A DNA stretch of 64,000 nucleotides. Origin: Streptomyces pacificus (GTDB lineage Bacteria; Actinomycetota; Actinomycetes; Streptomycetales; Streptomycetaceae). The notes below the pieces were generated by a model, which saw only the letters and a list, made by a program, of their open reading frames with translations, was not told where the DNA came from and searched no databases. The DNA is taken from contig NZ_BLLG01000011.1 in assembly GCF_011766325.1 (NCBI RefSeq), positions 124,001-188,000 of the forward strand. Reading direction: 5' to 3'. Positions 51,126 to 59,630 of this stretch are shown piece after piece. Numbering within the stretch: position 1 is the stretch's first letter; each line of letters begins with the position of its first letter. The position numbers and the translations under genes were made by a program.

Positions 51126-53768
51126 TCAGAACATGCTCAGCAGCTGCTCCGCGCTGGGCTCCGCCGCCGAGTCCCCGTCGGGCAGAGCGAGTTCGAACCA
51201 CACCGTCTTGCCCCGGGGGGTGCGGCGCGAGCCCCAGGCCGCGCTCAGCAGCCCGACCAGCTGCAGTCCCCGGCCGCCCTCGTCGGTGTCCCGCGCCCGC
51301 CGGCGCCGCGGCTGCACCAGGCCGGAGTCCCACACCTCGCAGACGAGCGTACGCTCGCGCAGCAGCCGCAGCCGGATCTCGCCCTCGCCGTACCGCAGGG
51401 CGTTGGTGACCAGCTCGCTGACGAGCAGTTCGACCGTGTCGACGAGCGGGTCGAGGTCCCAGGCGACGAGCTGCGCGCGGGCCAGCTCCCGGGCGCGGCC
51501 CACCGACCGGGGTTCGCGCGGCAGCCGCCAGTCCCCCACGGCCTCGGCCGCCAGGCCCTGGACGCGGGCCATCAGCAGCGCGATGTCGTCCTCACCGTGC
51601 CGGGTGTCGAGGGTGGCGAGCACGCGGTCGCAGACGTCCTCGAGCGAACGGGAGCGGGCTCCGCCGTCGGCGGGGGCGGGCGTATCGACGTCCGAAGCGT
51701 CACCGAGAACATCTGGGGCACGGGCTTCCGGTACGGGGCGGGCCGGCTCGGTCAGGGCACGGCGGAAGGCGGCGAGCCCCTCCTCAAGCGGATGGTCGCG
51801 CGACTCGACGAGGCCGTCGGTGTACAGCGCGAGCAGCGCGCCCTCCGGAAGCTCGACCTGGACCTCCTCGAAGGGTTCGCCGCCGACGCCGAGCGGCATC
51901 CCGGGCGGCACGTCGAGCATCAGCGCCTCCTCGCCCGGCTCGACGAGTACCGGGGGCAGATGACCCGCGTTGGCGAAGGTGCACCGCCGGGTCACCGGGT
52001 CGTACACGGCGTAGACGCAGGTCGCCAGGTAGACCTCGGAGAGCTCGGGCCCGCGGGACTTGTGGGCGACCCTGGACGCCTGCTGCGCGCCGATGGGTGC
52101 GCCGAGGCCGCGGGCGATCTCGTCGAGCGCCGAGAGCACCTCCGCTGGTTCCAGGTCCAGCAGCGCCAGCGTCCTTACGGCGGTGCGGAGTTCGCCCATG
52201 GCGACGGCGGCGCGCAGACCCCGCCCCATGACGTCGCCCACGACGAGTGCGGTGCGATGGCCGGGGAGTTCGATGACGTCGAACCAGTCGCCGCCGACCT
52301 CGGTCGCGGTGTTCCCCGGGAGGTAGCGGCAGGCGATGTCCAGTCCGGCGGCCTCCGGATCGCCGGGCGGCAGCAGGCTGCGCTGGAGGATGAGTGCACG
52401 CTCGTGCTCGCGGCGGTAGAGGCGGGCGTTGTCGATGCAGACCGCGGCACGCGCGGCCAGTTCGACGGCGAGCGCCCGGTCCCGTTCGCCGAAGGGCTCG
52501 CTGCCCTTGGCCCGGGAGAACCGGGCGAGGCCCACGACCGTGTCGTGGGCGACCATCGGCACGGCCAGCGTGGACTGGACGAGGCTGCCGTCCTCGCCGG
52601 GGATGAGGCGGACCCTGGCGGTGCGCAGGGCCTTGGCGCAGGCGGAGCTGAAGGGGTAGCGGTGCACAGCGCCGACCGGGGGGCCTGCCGGGGCGGCTGC
52701 TCCGGAGGCGGCTTCGAGCAGGGTCTCGGAGAGGGTGCTGGCGAAGGCGACCCTGCGCAGTTCCGCGCTGCCGCCGCAGCTCTCGGACCGGGCGGGGGCC
52801 AAGCGTCCCGGTGGTGCCTCGTCGCCGGTGAGCAGCCCCTGGTAGAGGTCCACGGAGGCGAGGTCGCAGAAGCCGGGGACGGCGACATCGAGGAGTTCCC
52901 GCGCGGTGGTCTCAAGGTCGAGGGAGGTGCCGATCCGGGCGCCTGCGTCGTTGAGCAGGGCGAGGTTGCGGCGGGCGCTCGCGGCCTCACGCGCCGCGAT
53001 CTGACGTCGTGTCACATCGACGCCGAGCCCCGCGACCCCTACCGGCCGACCGGAACCGCTGTGCACACGATAGAGGTTGACGGACCAGTGCCGCCGCTCC
53101 GATGTGCCGGGGGCACTGCCGACGATCTGGAGTTCGGTGACGGACTCACCGGTCGCCAGCACCCGCTGGAGCGCCGCGGTCATCCGCTCAGCCTCGGGTC
53201 GGGAGAGGTAGTCGTTCACGGTCCGGCCCCGGTGGTCCTCCGCGGATCCACCGAAGACGGCCGCAAAACGCTCGTTGGCCCGCAGCACCGTGAGGTCGGG
53301 ACCGAACAGAAGAAAGCCAAATGGGGATTGACCGAAAATCGCCTGCGAGGAGGCGAGGTCCGTCTCGATCCGCCGTAGGGCGCGTACGTCGACGACGATA
53401 CAGAGCGCGGCACGCTCGCCGTTCCCCGTCTCACTCGGCATCACATAGACCTCGGCCAGTCCGTGCGCGCCGCGCTCCCCGGGCAGGCGGAAGGGGACGA
53501 GCCCCGTCCACTCCCTGCCGTCCAGGATCTCGGCGATCTTGCGGTGGCCTCGGGAGCGGAGCTCCGAGGGGATGAAGACGTCGACCGGATCCTTGCCCCT
53601 GACATCCCGGGCGGCGATGCCGAACTGCTCCGCGGCGCGGCGGCTCCACTGGTCGACCAGCCCGTCCGGGCCGATCGAGAACGACGCGACCTTGACATAG
53701 TCGTAGATGGAGCCGGGCGGACTGCTCTGCCACACCACGTCGCCCGGCATCTCAGGTATCTCGCTCAC
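51126..53768 (-). CDS. PAS-PAS-GAF-PP2C(SpoIIE)-HATPase signalling protein
   Basis: 880-residue cytoplasmic protein that should dephosphorylate anti-anti-sigma factors and also carry an RsbW-like kinase domain. Order: PAS at about 25-135, PAS at about 140-255, GAF at about 285-450, PP2C/SpoIIE at about 480-690 (GGDWFDVIEL and VVGDVMGRGLRAAVAM supply metal-binding Asp residues), and HATPase_c at about 750-870 (ELVTNALRYG N-box, DEGGRGLQLV G-box). This multi-sensor fusion is typical of Streptomyces. GTG 53768 follows GGAGGGGGC. The neighbouring kinase-like gene suggests a partner-switch system, but no STAS-domain gene is present. Confidence 0.92.
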   Translation of the reverse strand: MSEIPEMPGDVVWQSSPPGSIYDYVKVASFSIGPDGLVDQWSRRAAEQFGIAARDVRGKDPVDVFIPSELRSRGHRKIAEILDGREWTGLVPFRLPGERGAHGLAEVYVMPSETGNGERAALCIVVDVRALRRIETDLASSQAIFGQSPFGFLLFGPDLTVLRANERFAAVFGGSAEDHRGRTVNDYLSRPEAERMTAALQRVLATGESVTELQIVGSAPGTSERRHWSVNLYRVHSGSGRPVGVAGLGVDVTRRQIAAREAASARRNLALLNDAGARIGTSLDLETTARELLDVAVPGFCDLASVDLYQGLLTGDEAPPGRLAPARSESCGGSAELRRVAFASTLSETLLEAASGAAAPAGPPVGAVHRYPFSSACAKALRTARVRLIPGEDGSLVQSTLAVPMVAHDTVVGLARFSRAKGSEPFGERDRALAVELAARAAVCIDNARLYRREHERALILQRSLLPPGDPEAAGLDIACRYLPGNTATEVGGDWFDVIELPGHRTALVVGDVMGRGLRAAVAMGELRTAVRTLALLDLEPAEVLSALDEIARGLGAPIGAQQASRVAHKSRGPELSEVYLATCVYAVYDPVTRRCTFANAGHLPPVLVEPGEEALMLDVPPGMPLGVGGEPFEEVQVELPEGALLALYTDGLVESRDHPLEEGLAAFRRALTEPARPVPEARAPDVLGDASDVDTPAPADGGARSRSLEDVCDRVLATLDTRHGEDDIALLMARVQGLAAEAVGDWRLPREPRSVGRARELARAQLVAWDLDPLVDTVELLVSELVTNALRYGEGEIRLRLLRERTLVCEVWDSGLVQPRRRRARDTDEGGRGLQLVGLLSAAWGSRRTPRGKTVWFELALPDGDSAAEPSAEQLLSMF

Positions 53769-53914
53769 GCGACCGCCCCCTCCAGCTCACCGCACCGGAC
53801 CGGCCATGCCCGAAGTATTCAGCACTACGGCACCTGGCGGCACGGCGTTCACGATCACAGCACGGTCTCGTTCGTTTCACGCCGGGGCCGCGGTGATCGT
53901 CGTCCCCCACACTC

Positions 53915-54334
53915 CTAACCAGGCACGGGCAGCTCGAACCACACGGTCTTACCCGTTCTGCCCCGTCGCGTCCCCCAGCGGCGGGCCGCACAGGCCACCA
54001 GTTGCAGCCCCCGCCCGCCCTCGTCCTCAGGCCCGGCGGGACGTTCCCGGGGTGGATCCGGAAGGGGATCGGACACCTCCACGAGCAGCGCCGGTGGCCG
54101 CGGCGGGGCCGTACCGTCCACGCCCGGCCTCACCAGGCGCACCCCGATGGGCCCGGAGGTGTACCGAAGGGAATTGGTCACGAGCTCGCTGACCAGCAGT
54201 ACCGTCACATCGACGAGGGCGGGCTCGAGGCCCCACTGCCGCAGTGCGTCACGGACGGCGTGCCGGGCCGAGCGGACGGCGTCCGGCTCGGCAGGGAAGG
54301 TCCACTCGGCGGATGCGCCCTCGGTGTGGATCAC
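53915..54334 (-). CDS. RsbW-like ATP-binding regulatory protein (HATPase_c)
   Basis: 139-residue GHKL ATPase of the anti-sigma kinase family. N-box VLLVSELVTNSLRYTSG and G-box DEGGRGLQLVACAARRWG are intact, as is GKTVWFELPVPG at the end. Arg-rich C-terminal residues follow the usual pattern. GTG 54334 is chosen because GGGAAGTGG is upstream and the protein then starts directly at the fold; upstream in-frame codons run into the NUDIX gene and lack starts. A promoter-like GGGTA...GGGTAT pair lies 60 bases upstream. Confidence 0.85.
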   Translation of the reverse strand: MIHTEGASAEWTFPAEPDAVRSARHAVRDALRQWGLEPALVDVTVLLVSELVTNSLRYTSGPIGVRLVRPGVDGTAPPRPPALLVEVSDPLPDPPRERPAGPEDEGGRGLQLVACAARRWGTRRGRTGKTVWFELPVPG

Positions 54335-54393
54335 GCCGACCACTTCCCGGACCTGCCACGGAGTCCCGTCCTCTTCGGGACGGCAATCAGCAC

Positions 54394-54420
54394 ATACCCG
54401 ATATATGGCGTGACGTACCC
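54394..54420 (-). promoter_or_regulatory. Sigma-B/F-like promoter match upstream of RsbW-like gene
   Basis: On the minus strand GGGTA (54420-54416), 16 bases, then GGGTAT (54399-54394), fits the S. coelicolor sigma-B consensus GNNTN-N14-16-GGGTA(C/T). Transcription would start about 50 bases before GTG 54334. The match is short and could be chance, but the gene encodes the kind of protein that regulates such sigma factors. Confidence 0.4.
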
Positions 54421-54458
54421 CCGCGAGGGGCGCGCGATGGCACAAAGAGCGCAGGAAT

Positions 54459-54887
54459 TCAGCCGCGCGCGCCCTCTGGGTCATCCCACGGCAGCCGGCG
54501 CACGACCTCTCGGACCGCGGGTCGGTCCTGGGGCAGCCAGTCCACGGCGTCCAGTTCGCCGACGGCGAGCCAGCGCAGCTCGTCATGGTCCTCCAGCGGG
54601 CGCGGCTGACCCGAGATCAGCCGCGCCGTCCAGACCTGGAGCACACAGCCCGGACCGAGCGGCCACTCACCGGGGATGCGCTCGACCGGCTCGGCCACGA
54701 CACCCAGTTCCTCGCGCAGCTCGCGGACCAGGGCTCCCTCGGGGGACTCACCGGGCTCGACCTTGCCGCCGGGCAACTCCCAGCGTCCGGCGAACTCGGG
54801 CGGCGCACTGCGGCGGGCGGCAAGCAGCCGTCCCCGTTCGCACAGCGCCCCGGCCACGACGACACGGGCGTTCACCCCATCTGCCAT
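54459..54887 (-). CDS. NUDIX hydrolase (MutT/NudG-like)
   Basis: 142-residue NUDIX pyrophosphatase. The Nudix box is GKVEPGESPEGALVRELREELG, residues about 40-61 (quoted only as a landmark). AGRWELPGG precedes it. It fits the MutT/NudG group acting on oxidised or modified (d)NTPs. ATG 54887 lacks a ribosome site, but TACGCT ends exactly 7 bases upstream, indicating a leaderless mRNA. It is immediately upstream of the RsbW-like gene, in the same orientation. Confidence 0.92.
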   Translation of the reverse strand: MADGVNARVVVAGALCERGRLLAARRSAPPEFAGRWELPGGKVEPGESPEGALVRELREELGVVAEPVERIPGEWPLGPGCVLQVWTARLISGQPRPLEDHDELRWLAVGELDAVDWLPQDRPAVREVVRRLPWDDPEGARG

Positions 54888-54894
54888 GCGCGGG

Positions 54895-54900
54895 AGCGTA
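54895..54900 (-). promoter_or_regulatory. -10 box of leaderless NUDIX gene transcript
   Basis: Minus-strand TACGCT, 7 bases, ATG 54887; the same hexamer and spacing as mshB. No Shine-Dalgarno. Confidence 0.5.
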
Positions 54901-54988
54901 ACGCGTGACGCGGGCGGGCGGGCGAACGGGCGGGCGGCGGCGGAGCGGCGGGCGCGCCGCGGCGGAGCGCCATCGAGGCGGGGCCGAC

Positions 54989-55171
54989 TCAGGAGGGCGC
55001 GGCCTGGCCCATGTGTTCCACCCAGTAGAGCCGCTTCGGGCCACGGCCGCCGAGGCCGTCCGCGATCCTCTGCGCCTCGTCCCGTGTGGCGTACCTGCCC
55101 ACGCGATAGCGATTGCCGTTGTCGTCCTGGCGGATCACCAGCCAGGGCAGCATCACGCCGCCGTCGGTCAT
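54989..55171 (-). CDS. Small SPOR-domain-like protein
   Basis: 60-residue protein whose core, LPWLVIRQDDNGNRYRVGRYATRDEAQRIADGL, looks like one SPOR repeat (residues about 8-40). SPOR domains bind glycan strands, but this one has no signal peptide and should be cytoplasmic. ATG 55171 with GGGAGAGGTG is preferred to the longer frame. It is conserved in Streptomyces; function unknown. Confidence 0.8.
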   Translation of the reverse strand: MTDGGVMLPWLVIRQDDNGNRYRVGRYATRDEAQRIADGLGGRGPKRLYWVEHMGQAAPS

Positions 55172-55320
55172 CGCACCTCTCCCGCCGCCGGCCTGCACTT
55201 CTCTAACCATCCCCAGGAAAACGCAGTCTGCATATGCCCGACCCTACGCCTGACCTTCACTCAGCGGATACGCGTTTTCACGAAGAGAGACGGATCCGGC
55301 CAGCGCCCCCTCATCCACGA

Positions 55321-55346
55321 GGGGCGCACTTGGCCGAGTGCGCCCC
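55321..55346. terminator. Perfect 10-bp hairpin
   Basis: GGGGCGCACT (55321-55330), loop TGGCCG, AGTGCGCCCC (55337-55346). No gene stops close by on either strand; the GntR gene ends 580 bases away. Confidence 0.5.
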
Positions 55347-55448
55347 TGCATCGCACACGAATCCGAAGACCCTCTGGTGATACCACAGCTCGTCGCGCGG
55401 AGTCCGCCGAACGAGACGTGTGCGCCCCCCAGGGCGCGACCCGGGCGC

Positions 55449-55515
55449 GCCCCGGGCACGACGGGGGTGCGCCCCGGGCACGACGGGGGTGCGGCAGCGG
55501 GCACGACGGGGGTGC
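55449..55515. repeat. 22-23-bp tandem repeat, three units
   Basis: GCCCCGGGCACGACGGGGGTGC occurs twice (55449-55470, 55471-55492; two 22-base units abbreviated to the core GGGCACGACGGGGGTGC), followed by a variant with GGCAGC in place of GCCCC. Confidence 0.85.
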
Positions 55516-55923
55516 GGCAGCGGGCAGGCACGGCCGGGGCGCGGCGCGCCTGCGCGCCGGGACGGGCGGCACGGCGAGCGAGGTGCTGCGCGGCGACGCG
55601 GCGCACAGACAACGGAGCACGATGGCGGTGCGGAGGAGCGACCGAGCCCTCGACCCGTCCGGCAGAGTCCCGGTCCGGCGTCGCTCCCCCCTTCCCGGAT
55701 CCCCCGAACACGCCCTGTGCGGAGCGTTCTCGGCAACCGGCACCGGCACCGGCACCGGGGCGCAGCAGGAGGCGAACGGATCCGCGGACCTCCGCCCGCT
55801 GCCCGCCGGGGAGGTGCTGCCGTGGCTCCGGTGCCGAGGGCACGTCACGCGGCACCGCGCACCGCGCACCGCCGACGGTTGAGCCGCCGCGGCGCACCGC
55901 GGGGCGGCGCGCCGACGCGGAGG

Positions 55924-56676
55924 TCAGCGCACCGGAAGGTGGTACGCGAGACGGAACCGGTCCGCCGGTACGACCACATCCGCCGTCTCGACGGCACGCC
56001 CCGACGCGTAGTAGGTGCGCTGAATGACCATCACCACATGGCCGGGCACCCCACCGAGCAGGAGCAGTTCCTCCGCCAGCCCCGGCCGGGCGCCCACCTC
56101 CTCGACCACGTTGTCCACGACGACGTCGATGGCACCCATCCGCTCGACGACACCGCAGCCGCCGAGCGGCCCCTCCTCGGGCAGCATCACCGGCGTGCGG
56201 CCCGTGATCGAGAGCGGCTCCCAGGATGTGGACAGCATCACCGGCTCGCCGGAGTCCCTGAAGACGTATCGCGTACGCATCACACGATCGCCGGGGAAGA
56301 CCCCCAGCCTGCCCGCGACGGAGGCACCGGCCGGCTCCTGCTCGCTGCTCGACTCCCAGGTCCCACGGGCACCCTCCGCAGCCTGTTCCTGGCGGAAGGG
56401 ATTCGCACCGGCGGGCGGCCGGTAGCCCGAGCGCGCGATGCGCCGCGGCACCGGGCGCTCCCGCACATACGTCCCCGAGCCGGAACGCCCCTCGACCAGC
56501 CCCTCGGCCATCAGCACCTTCCGCGCCTCCAGCGCGACGGTGTCCGAGACCCCGTATTGCTCGCGAATCCGGGCCTGTGAGGGAAGGCGGGTGCGCGGCG
56601 GCAGCGACCCATCGACAATCTTCCGGCGGAGATCGCTCGCAACGCGGAGATAGGCGGGCTGCTCACCGAAAGTCAC
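55924..56676 (-). CDS. GntR/UTRA transcriptional regulator
   Basis: 250-residue regulator. N-terminal winged helix: YLRVASDLRRKIVDGSLPPRTRLPSQARIREQYGVSDTVALEARKVL region at about residues 8-55, with GLVEGRSGSGTYV as the wing. The C-terminal UTRA ligand-binding domain includes RTRYVFRDSGEPVMLSTSWEP and ADVVVPADRFRLAYHLP. It resembles HutC/KorSA-type regulators. GTG 56676 has GGGAGTGG upstream. The effector and targets are unknown; it is flanked by non-coding regions on both sides, so autoregulation is possible. Confidence 0.9.
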   Translation of the reverse strand: MTFGEQPAYLRVASDLRRKIVDGSLPPRTRLPSQARIREQYGVSDTVALEARKVLMAEGLVEGRSGSGTYVRERPVPRRIARSGYRPPAGANPFRQEQAAEGARGTWESSSEQEPAGASVAGRLGVFPGDRVMRTRYVFRDSGEPVMLSTSWEPLSITGRTPVMLPEEGPLGGCGVVERMGAIDVVVDNVVEEVGARPGLAEELLLLGGVPGHVVMVIQRTYYASGRAVETADVVVPADRFRLAYHLPVR

Positions 56677-56926
56677 TGGCCACTCCCAACAGGTTGACAG
56701 ACAGCAACAGCGTGGCAACCGACGGTTGATCGCCGCAAGCATGGGCCAAGGAACCACGCACAGCGATCACCGCTTCCGGGCATGCGTTTTCCCCCGAGGA
56801 AGAGGAAAGCGCAACCACCGCGGCAGGCACCGGCAGCAGGCAGGCACCGGCAGGAGGAGCAGGCTCCACCGGGCGGGCGTCGCACGCCCCTGCCCCGAAC
56901 CCCGGCCCGCGCGAAGCGGGCGGTCC

Positions 56927-58186
56927 TCAGACCGTCGTACCGTCGCCGGGCAGCGGCGCCTCCCGGTCCTCCGGTTCCGCCGGTTCCGCCGGCTCCTCGG
57001 GGTCCGAGGGGTCCTCAGCGGCCTCAAGGTCCTCTGGCGGGTCCGCGGCGAGCCCGAGGGCGGACCGGACGGCGATCTCGGTCTCCAGGTGGAAGGCGTC
57101 GGCCGCCGCCGATGTGGCGTCCCAGAATCCCAGATCGTCCCGTGCCCTGGCCGCCCGGCCGAAGTGGCGGCGTGCGGTGTCGTACTCGTCCGCACGGGCC
57201 AGGGCGTGCTCGCGGGCAGCCGCGGGCCAGGGCCCGGCGCGCAGTCCACGGGCCTCGGTGGTGAGCGTCCGCACCATCTCCTCGGCCCAGGCGCGGTTGG
57301 CCTCCGGATCGTCTTTGAAGAGCTCCGCCGGCTCTTCCCACCAGACCGTGTCGACGGCCCGCTCGGCCTCCAGATACACGAGTTGTGCCGGGTCGAGGGT
57401 CGTCCGGTCACTGCGGACGGAGGTCGTGAGCTTCGGACCGTCGCTCACCAGTGCGCAGGTGACACCGCGGTCGCCGAAGCTCCAACTGTCCCTCGTCGGC
57501 ATGTAGTAGTACGGCTCCGCCGTCGGAGGAACGGTCCACCAGTCCAGCGCGTAGCCGCTGCTGACGTCCTCGCAGCGCCGCTCCGCCTCGGCCTCGACGG
57601 CCCTCTGGCCGGGCCACTCGTCGATCGCGCCGAGCGTGAAGGCGCCGGTCACCTCCCCCTCGTGGGGGCTGTCGCAGTCCACGATCCGGACGGCGGCGGC
57701 CTCGTCCTCGTCCGCCACGCCCTGGCCCGGGGTGTCGAAGCACTGCCCGGTCCGCAGGTCGAACGTGGACTCCACGGCGGCGCTCTCCCGCACCGCCTCA
57801 CGGAAGCCGTGCCACGCCTCGCGAGCGGTGCCGGTCGCGAAAGCGACGGTCATGAGGATCGTGCTGATGACGGACAGTGCGGTGCCCGCGACGGCGAGGC
57901 CCCGGCCACCGTCCCCCCGCTTCCTGATCTGGGCCAGCGCGATCAGTCCGAGGACGAGGCCGAGCGGGGGCAGGCAGCAGACGATGCCCGCGACGAGGGA
58001 ACCGATGGCGAAGCCGTTGGTGGCGGGGCGCTGCGGCACCGTCCCGTAGGGCGGATACGGCATCCCCTGCTGCGCACCCGCCTGCATCGCGTACGGGTGC
58101 GCCCCCGGTGGGGGCGGGAACGGGGAGGGCGGCTGCGCCGGGCCGGACCCGCCCGGAGGCGTCCATCCCTGCGACGTCGGTTCCAC
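56927..58186 (-). CDS. DUF4190/septum-formation-type membrane protein
   Basis: 419-residue protein. A Pro-rich cytosolic N-terminus (QGWTPPGG..., PFPPPPGAHPY) precedes two helices at about 58-85 and 92-115 that form a DUF4190 domain (GFAIGSLVAGIVCCLPPLG, GLAVAGTALSVISTIL). The outer part begins with TGQCFDTPGQ...VDCDSPHEGEVTGAF, the pattern of the septum-formation family domain with paired Cys. The tail is acidic with PEEPAEPAEPED repeats. GTG 58186 follows AAGGAG at a long distance (10 bases). Function unknown; secretion-related or cell-surface role by domain type. Confidence 0.85.
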   Translation of the reverse strand: MEPTSQGWTPPGGSGPAQPPSPFPPPPGAHPYAMQAGAQQGMPYPPYGTVPQRPATNGFAIGSLVAGIVCCLPPLGLVLGLIALAQIRKRGDGGRGLAVAGTALSVISTILMTVAFATGTAREAWHGFREAVRESAAVESTFDLRTGQCFDTPGQGVADEDEAAAVRIVDCDSPHEGEVTGAFTLGAIDEWPGQRAVEAEAERRCEDVSSGYALDWWTVPPTAEPYYYMPTRDSWSFGDRGVTCALVSDGPKLTTSVRSDRTTLDPAQLVYLEAERAVDTVWWEEPAELFKDDPEANRAWAEEMVRTLTTEARGLRAGPWPAAAREHALARADEYDTARRHFGRAARARDDLGFWDATSAAADAFHLETEIAVRSALGLAADPPEDLEAAEDPSDPEEPAEPAEPEDREAPLPGDGTTV

Positions 58187-58310
58187 GGGTGCGACGCTCC
58201 TTGGGAAGATCGTTTCTGCGCGAGGGCCGAGCCGACGCGAGGGCCGTGCCACCGCGAAGACCCGGTCAGCACGAGCATCGTGCCCACGCGAACATCGTGC
58301 GAACATCTGC

Positions 58311-58334
58311 GCGGATCAGCCGATCAGCGGATCA
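58311..58334. repeat. Three 8-bp direct repeats in a divergent promoter region
   Basis: GCGGATCA, GCCGATCA, GCGGATCA stand head to tail between the DUF4190 and PALP genes. They could be an operator; the region 58187-58423 also has ATCGTGC-type repeats. Confidence 0.6.
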
Positions 58335-58410
58335 TACGGTGACGGAGGGGACGAGGGACACCCGGATGACGCGGAAGAGAGGCCCCCGACCCGGCCGCCC
58401 CTCCGGCTGG

Positions 58411-58416
58411 CATCCT
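58411..58416 (+). promoter_or_regulatory. Possible -10 box of leaderless PALP gene
   Basis: CATCCT, 7 bases, ATG 58424. It matches the geometry of the other leaderless starts but deviates from TANNNT at the first base. No Shine-Dalgarno is seen. Confidence 0.35.
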
Positions 58417-58423
58417 GGCTCCC

Positions 58424-59548
58424 ATGACGGACTATCAGTGCCCCCTGTGCGACGTGCGTGCCCCGGTCGAGTCGCTCGCCTGGTGCTGCCCCCGGTGCCG
58501 TGGCCCCTGGGACCTGGACTTCAGCGCCGGAGCCGTGCCCCGCGGCTCCCTCGCCGGCAGGGCCGGTTCACTGTGGCGCTACGAGGAGGCGCTGCCGCTC
58601 TCCGCGGCCGACACCACGGGCTGCGGCCCCCGGGCCGTCTCGCTCGGCGAGGGCCGGACCCCGCTGGTACCGCTCACCGCCACCGCCACCGCCAAGCTCG
58701 ACTTCCTGATGCCGACCCTGTCCTTCAAGGATCGCGGTGCGGTGATGCTCGCCGAGCTCGCGCGTCGGCTGGAGCCGCACCGGGTGATCGCCGACAGCAG
58801 CGGCAACGCCGGCACCGCGATCGCCGCCTACTGCGCCCGTGCCGGCCTGGACTGCACCGTGTACCTCCCGGAGGCGACATCCCCGAAGAAGGCCGAGCAG
58901 ATCGCGGCCTACGGCGCCCGTCCGGAACCGGTGCCCGGCGACCGCGAGGCGGCTGCCCGCAGGGCGCACGCGGCCGCCGGCGAGGACGGCGTCTTCTACG
59001 CCTCACACGTCCACAACCCGTACTTCCTGCACGGGACGAAGACCTATGTGTACGAGGTGTGGGAGGACCTCGGCGGCCGCCTGCCGGACGCCCTGGTCCT
59101 GCCCGTCGGCAACGGCACCCTGCTGCTGGGCGCGCATCTGGCCGTCGGGGAACTGCACGCGCACGGCCTGATCGCACAGCGCCCCGCCCTGATCGCCGTG
59201 CAGGCGGCGGCGGTCGCCCCGCTGGCCACCGCATTCCACGCCGGTCGGGAGGACATCACCCCGTCCGCAGCGGCGCCGCCGACCCTCGCCGAGGGCATCG
59301 CCATCCCCCGCCCGCCCCGGGCCCGCCAGGTCCTGTCCGCCGTCCGGGCCTCCGGCGGCACCTTCCACACGGTGACGGACGACCAGATCCGCGCCGCCCA
59401 ACGCGATCTCGCCGCCCGCGGCCTGTTCGTCGAGCCCACCGGGGCGGCCTGCTGGGCGGCCGTCCTGGCATACGGCCTCGGGGACCGCACGGCCGTGGTA
59501 CCGCTGTGCGGGGCCGGGGCGAAGACGGGGCTCGCAACCGGCGGGTAG
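58424..59548 (+). CDS. Threonine-synthase-like PLP enzyme with zinc-ribbon N-terminus
   Basis: 374-residue fold-type II PLP enzyme. An N-terminal zinc ribbon reads CPLCDVRAP...CCPRCRGPW (four Cys). The PLP lysine lies in LSFKDRGAVM near residue 105, and the phosphate-binding loop is SSGNAGTAIAAY. VLPVGNGTLLLGA and LCGAGAKTGL complete the family. It resembles threonine synthase paralogues, but the genome's genuine thrC is normally elsewhere, so the substrate is open. Probably monocistronic and leaderless. Confidence 0.87.
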   Translation: MTDYQCPLCDVRAPVESLAWCCPRCRGPWDLDFSAGAVPRGSLAGRAGSLWRYEEALPLSAADTTGCGPRAVSLGEGRTPLVPLTATATAKLDFLMPTLSFKDRGAVMLAELARRLEPHRVIADSSGNAGTAIAAYCARAGLDCTVYLPEATSPKKAEQIAAYGARPEPVPGDREAAARRAHAAAGEDGVFYASHVHNPYFLHGTKTYVYEVWEDLGGRLPDALVLPVGNGTLLLGAHLAVGELHAHGLIAQRPALIAVQAAAVAPLATAFHAGREDITPSAAAPPTLAEGIAIPRPPRARQVLSAVRASGGTFHTVTDDQIRAAQRDLAARGLFVEPTGAACWAAVLAYGLGDRTAVVPLCGAGAKTGLATGG

Positions 59549-59630
59549 CCGGGTGCGGGGCCGGGGCACACCGAGGGCACACCCGGGGCGCACCGGGGGC
59601 GCACCGGGCACCCACCCGGCAGGCGCCCCC

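Larger units (their letters stand above)
55172..55923. other. Large intergenic region between SPOR-like and GntR genes
   Basis: About 750 bases with no gene of normal composition on either strand. Contents: an AT-richer promoter-like stretch near 55215-55290, a strong hairpin (55321-55346) and 22-23-bp tandem repeats (55449-55515). It may be a decayed gene or a regulatory region. Confidence 0.5.

Noticed and set aside
55449..55515. CRISPR array from 22-bp repeats
   Set aside because: Repeats are directly adjacent without unique spacers.
58424..59548. The chromosomal threonine synthase ThrC
   Set aside because: Fold and PLP motif fit, but the N-terminal zinc ribbon, lone position and absence of thrA/thrB neighbours make a paralogue more likely.
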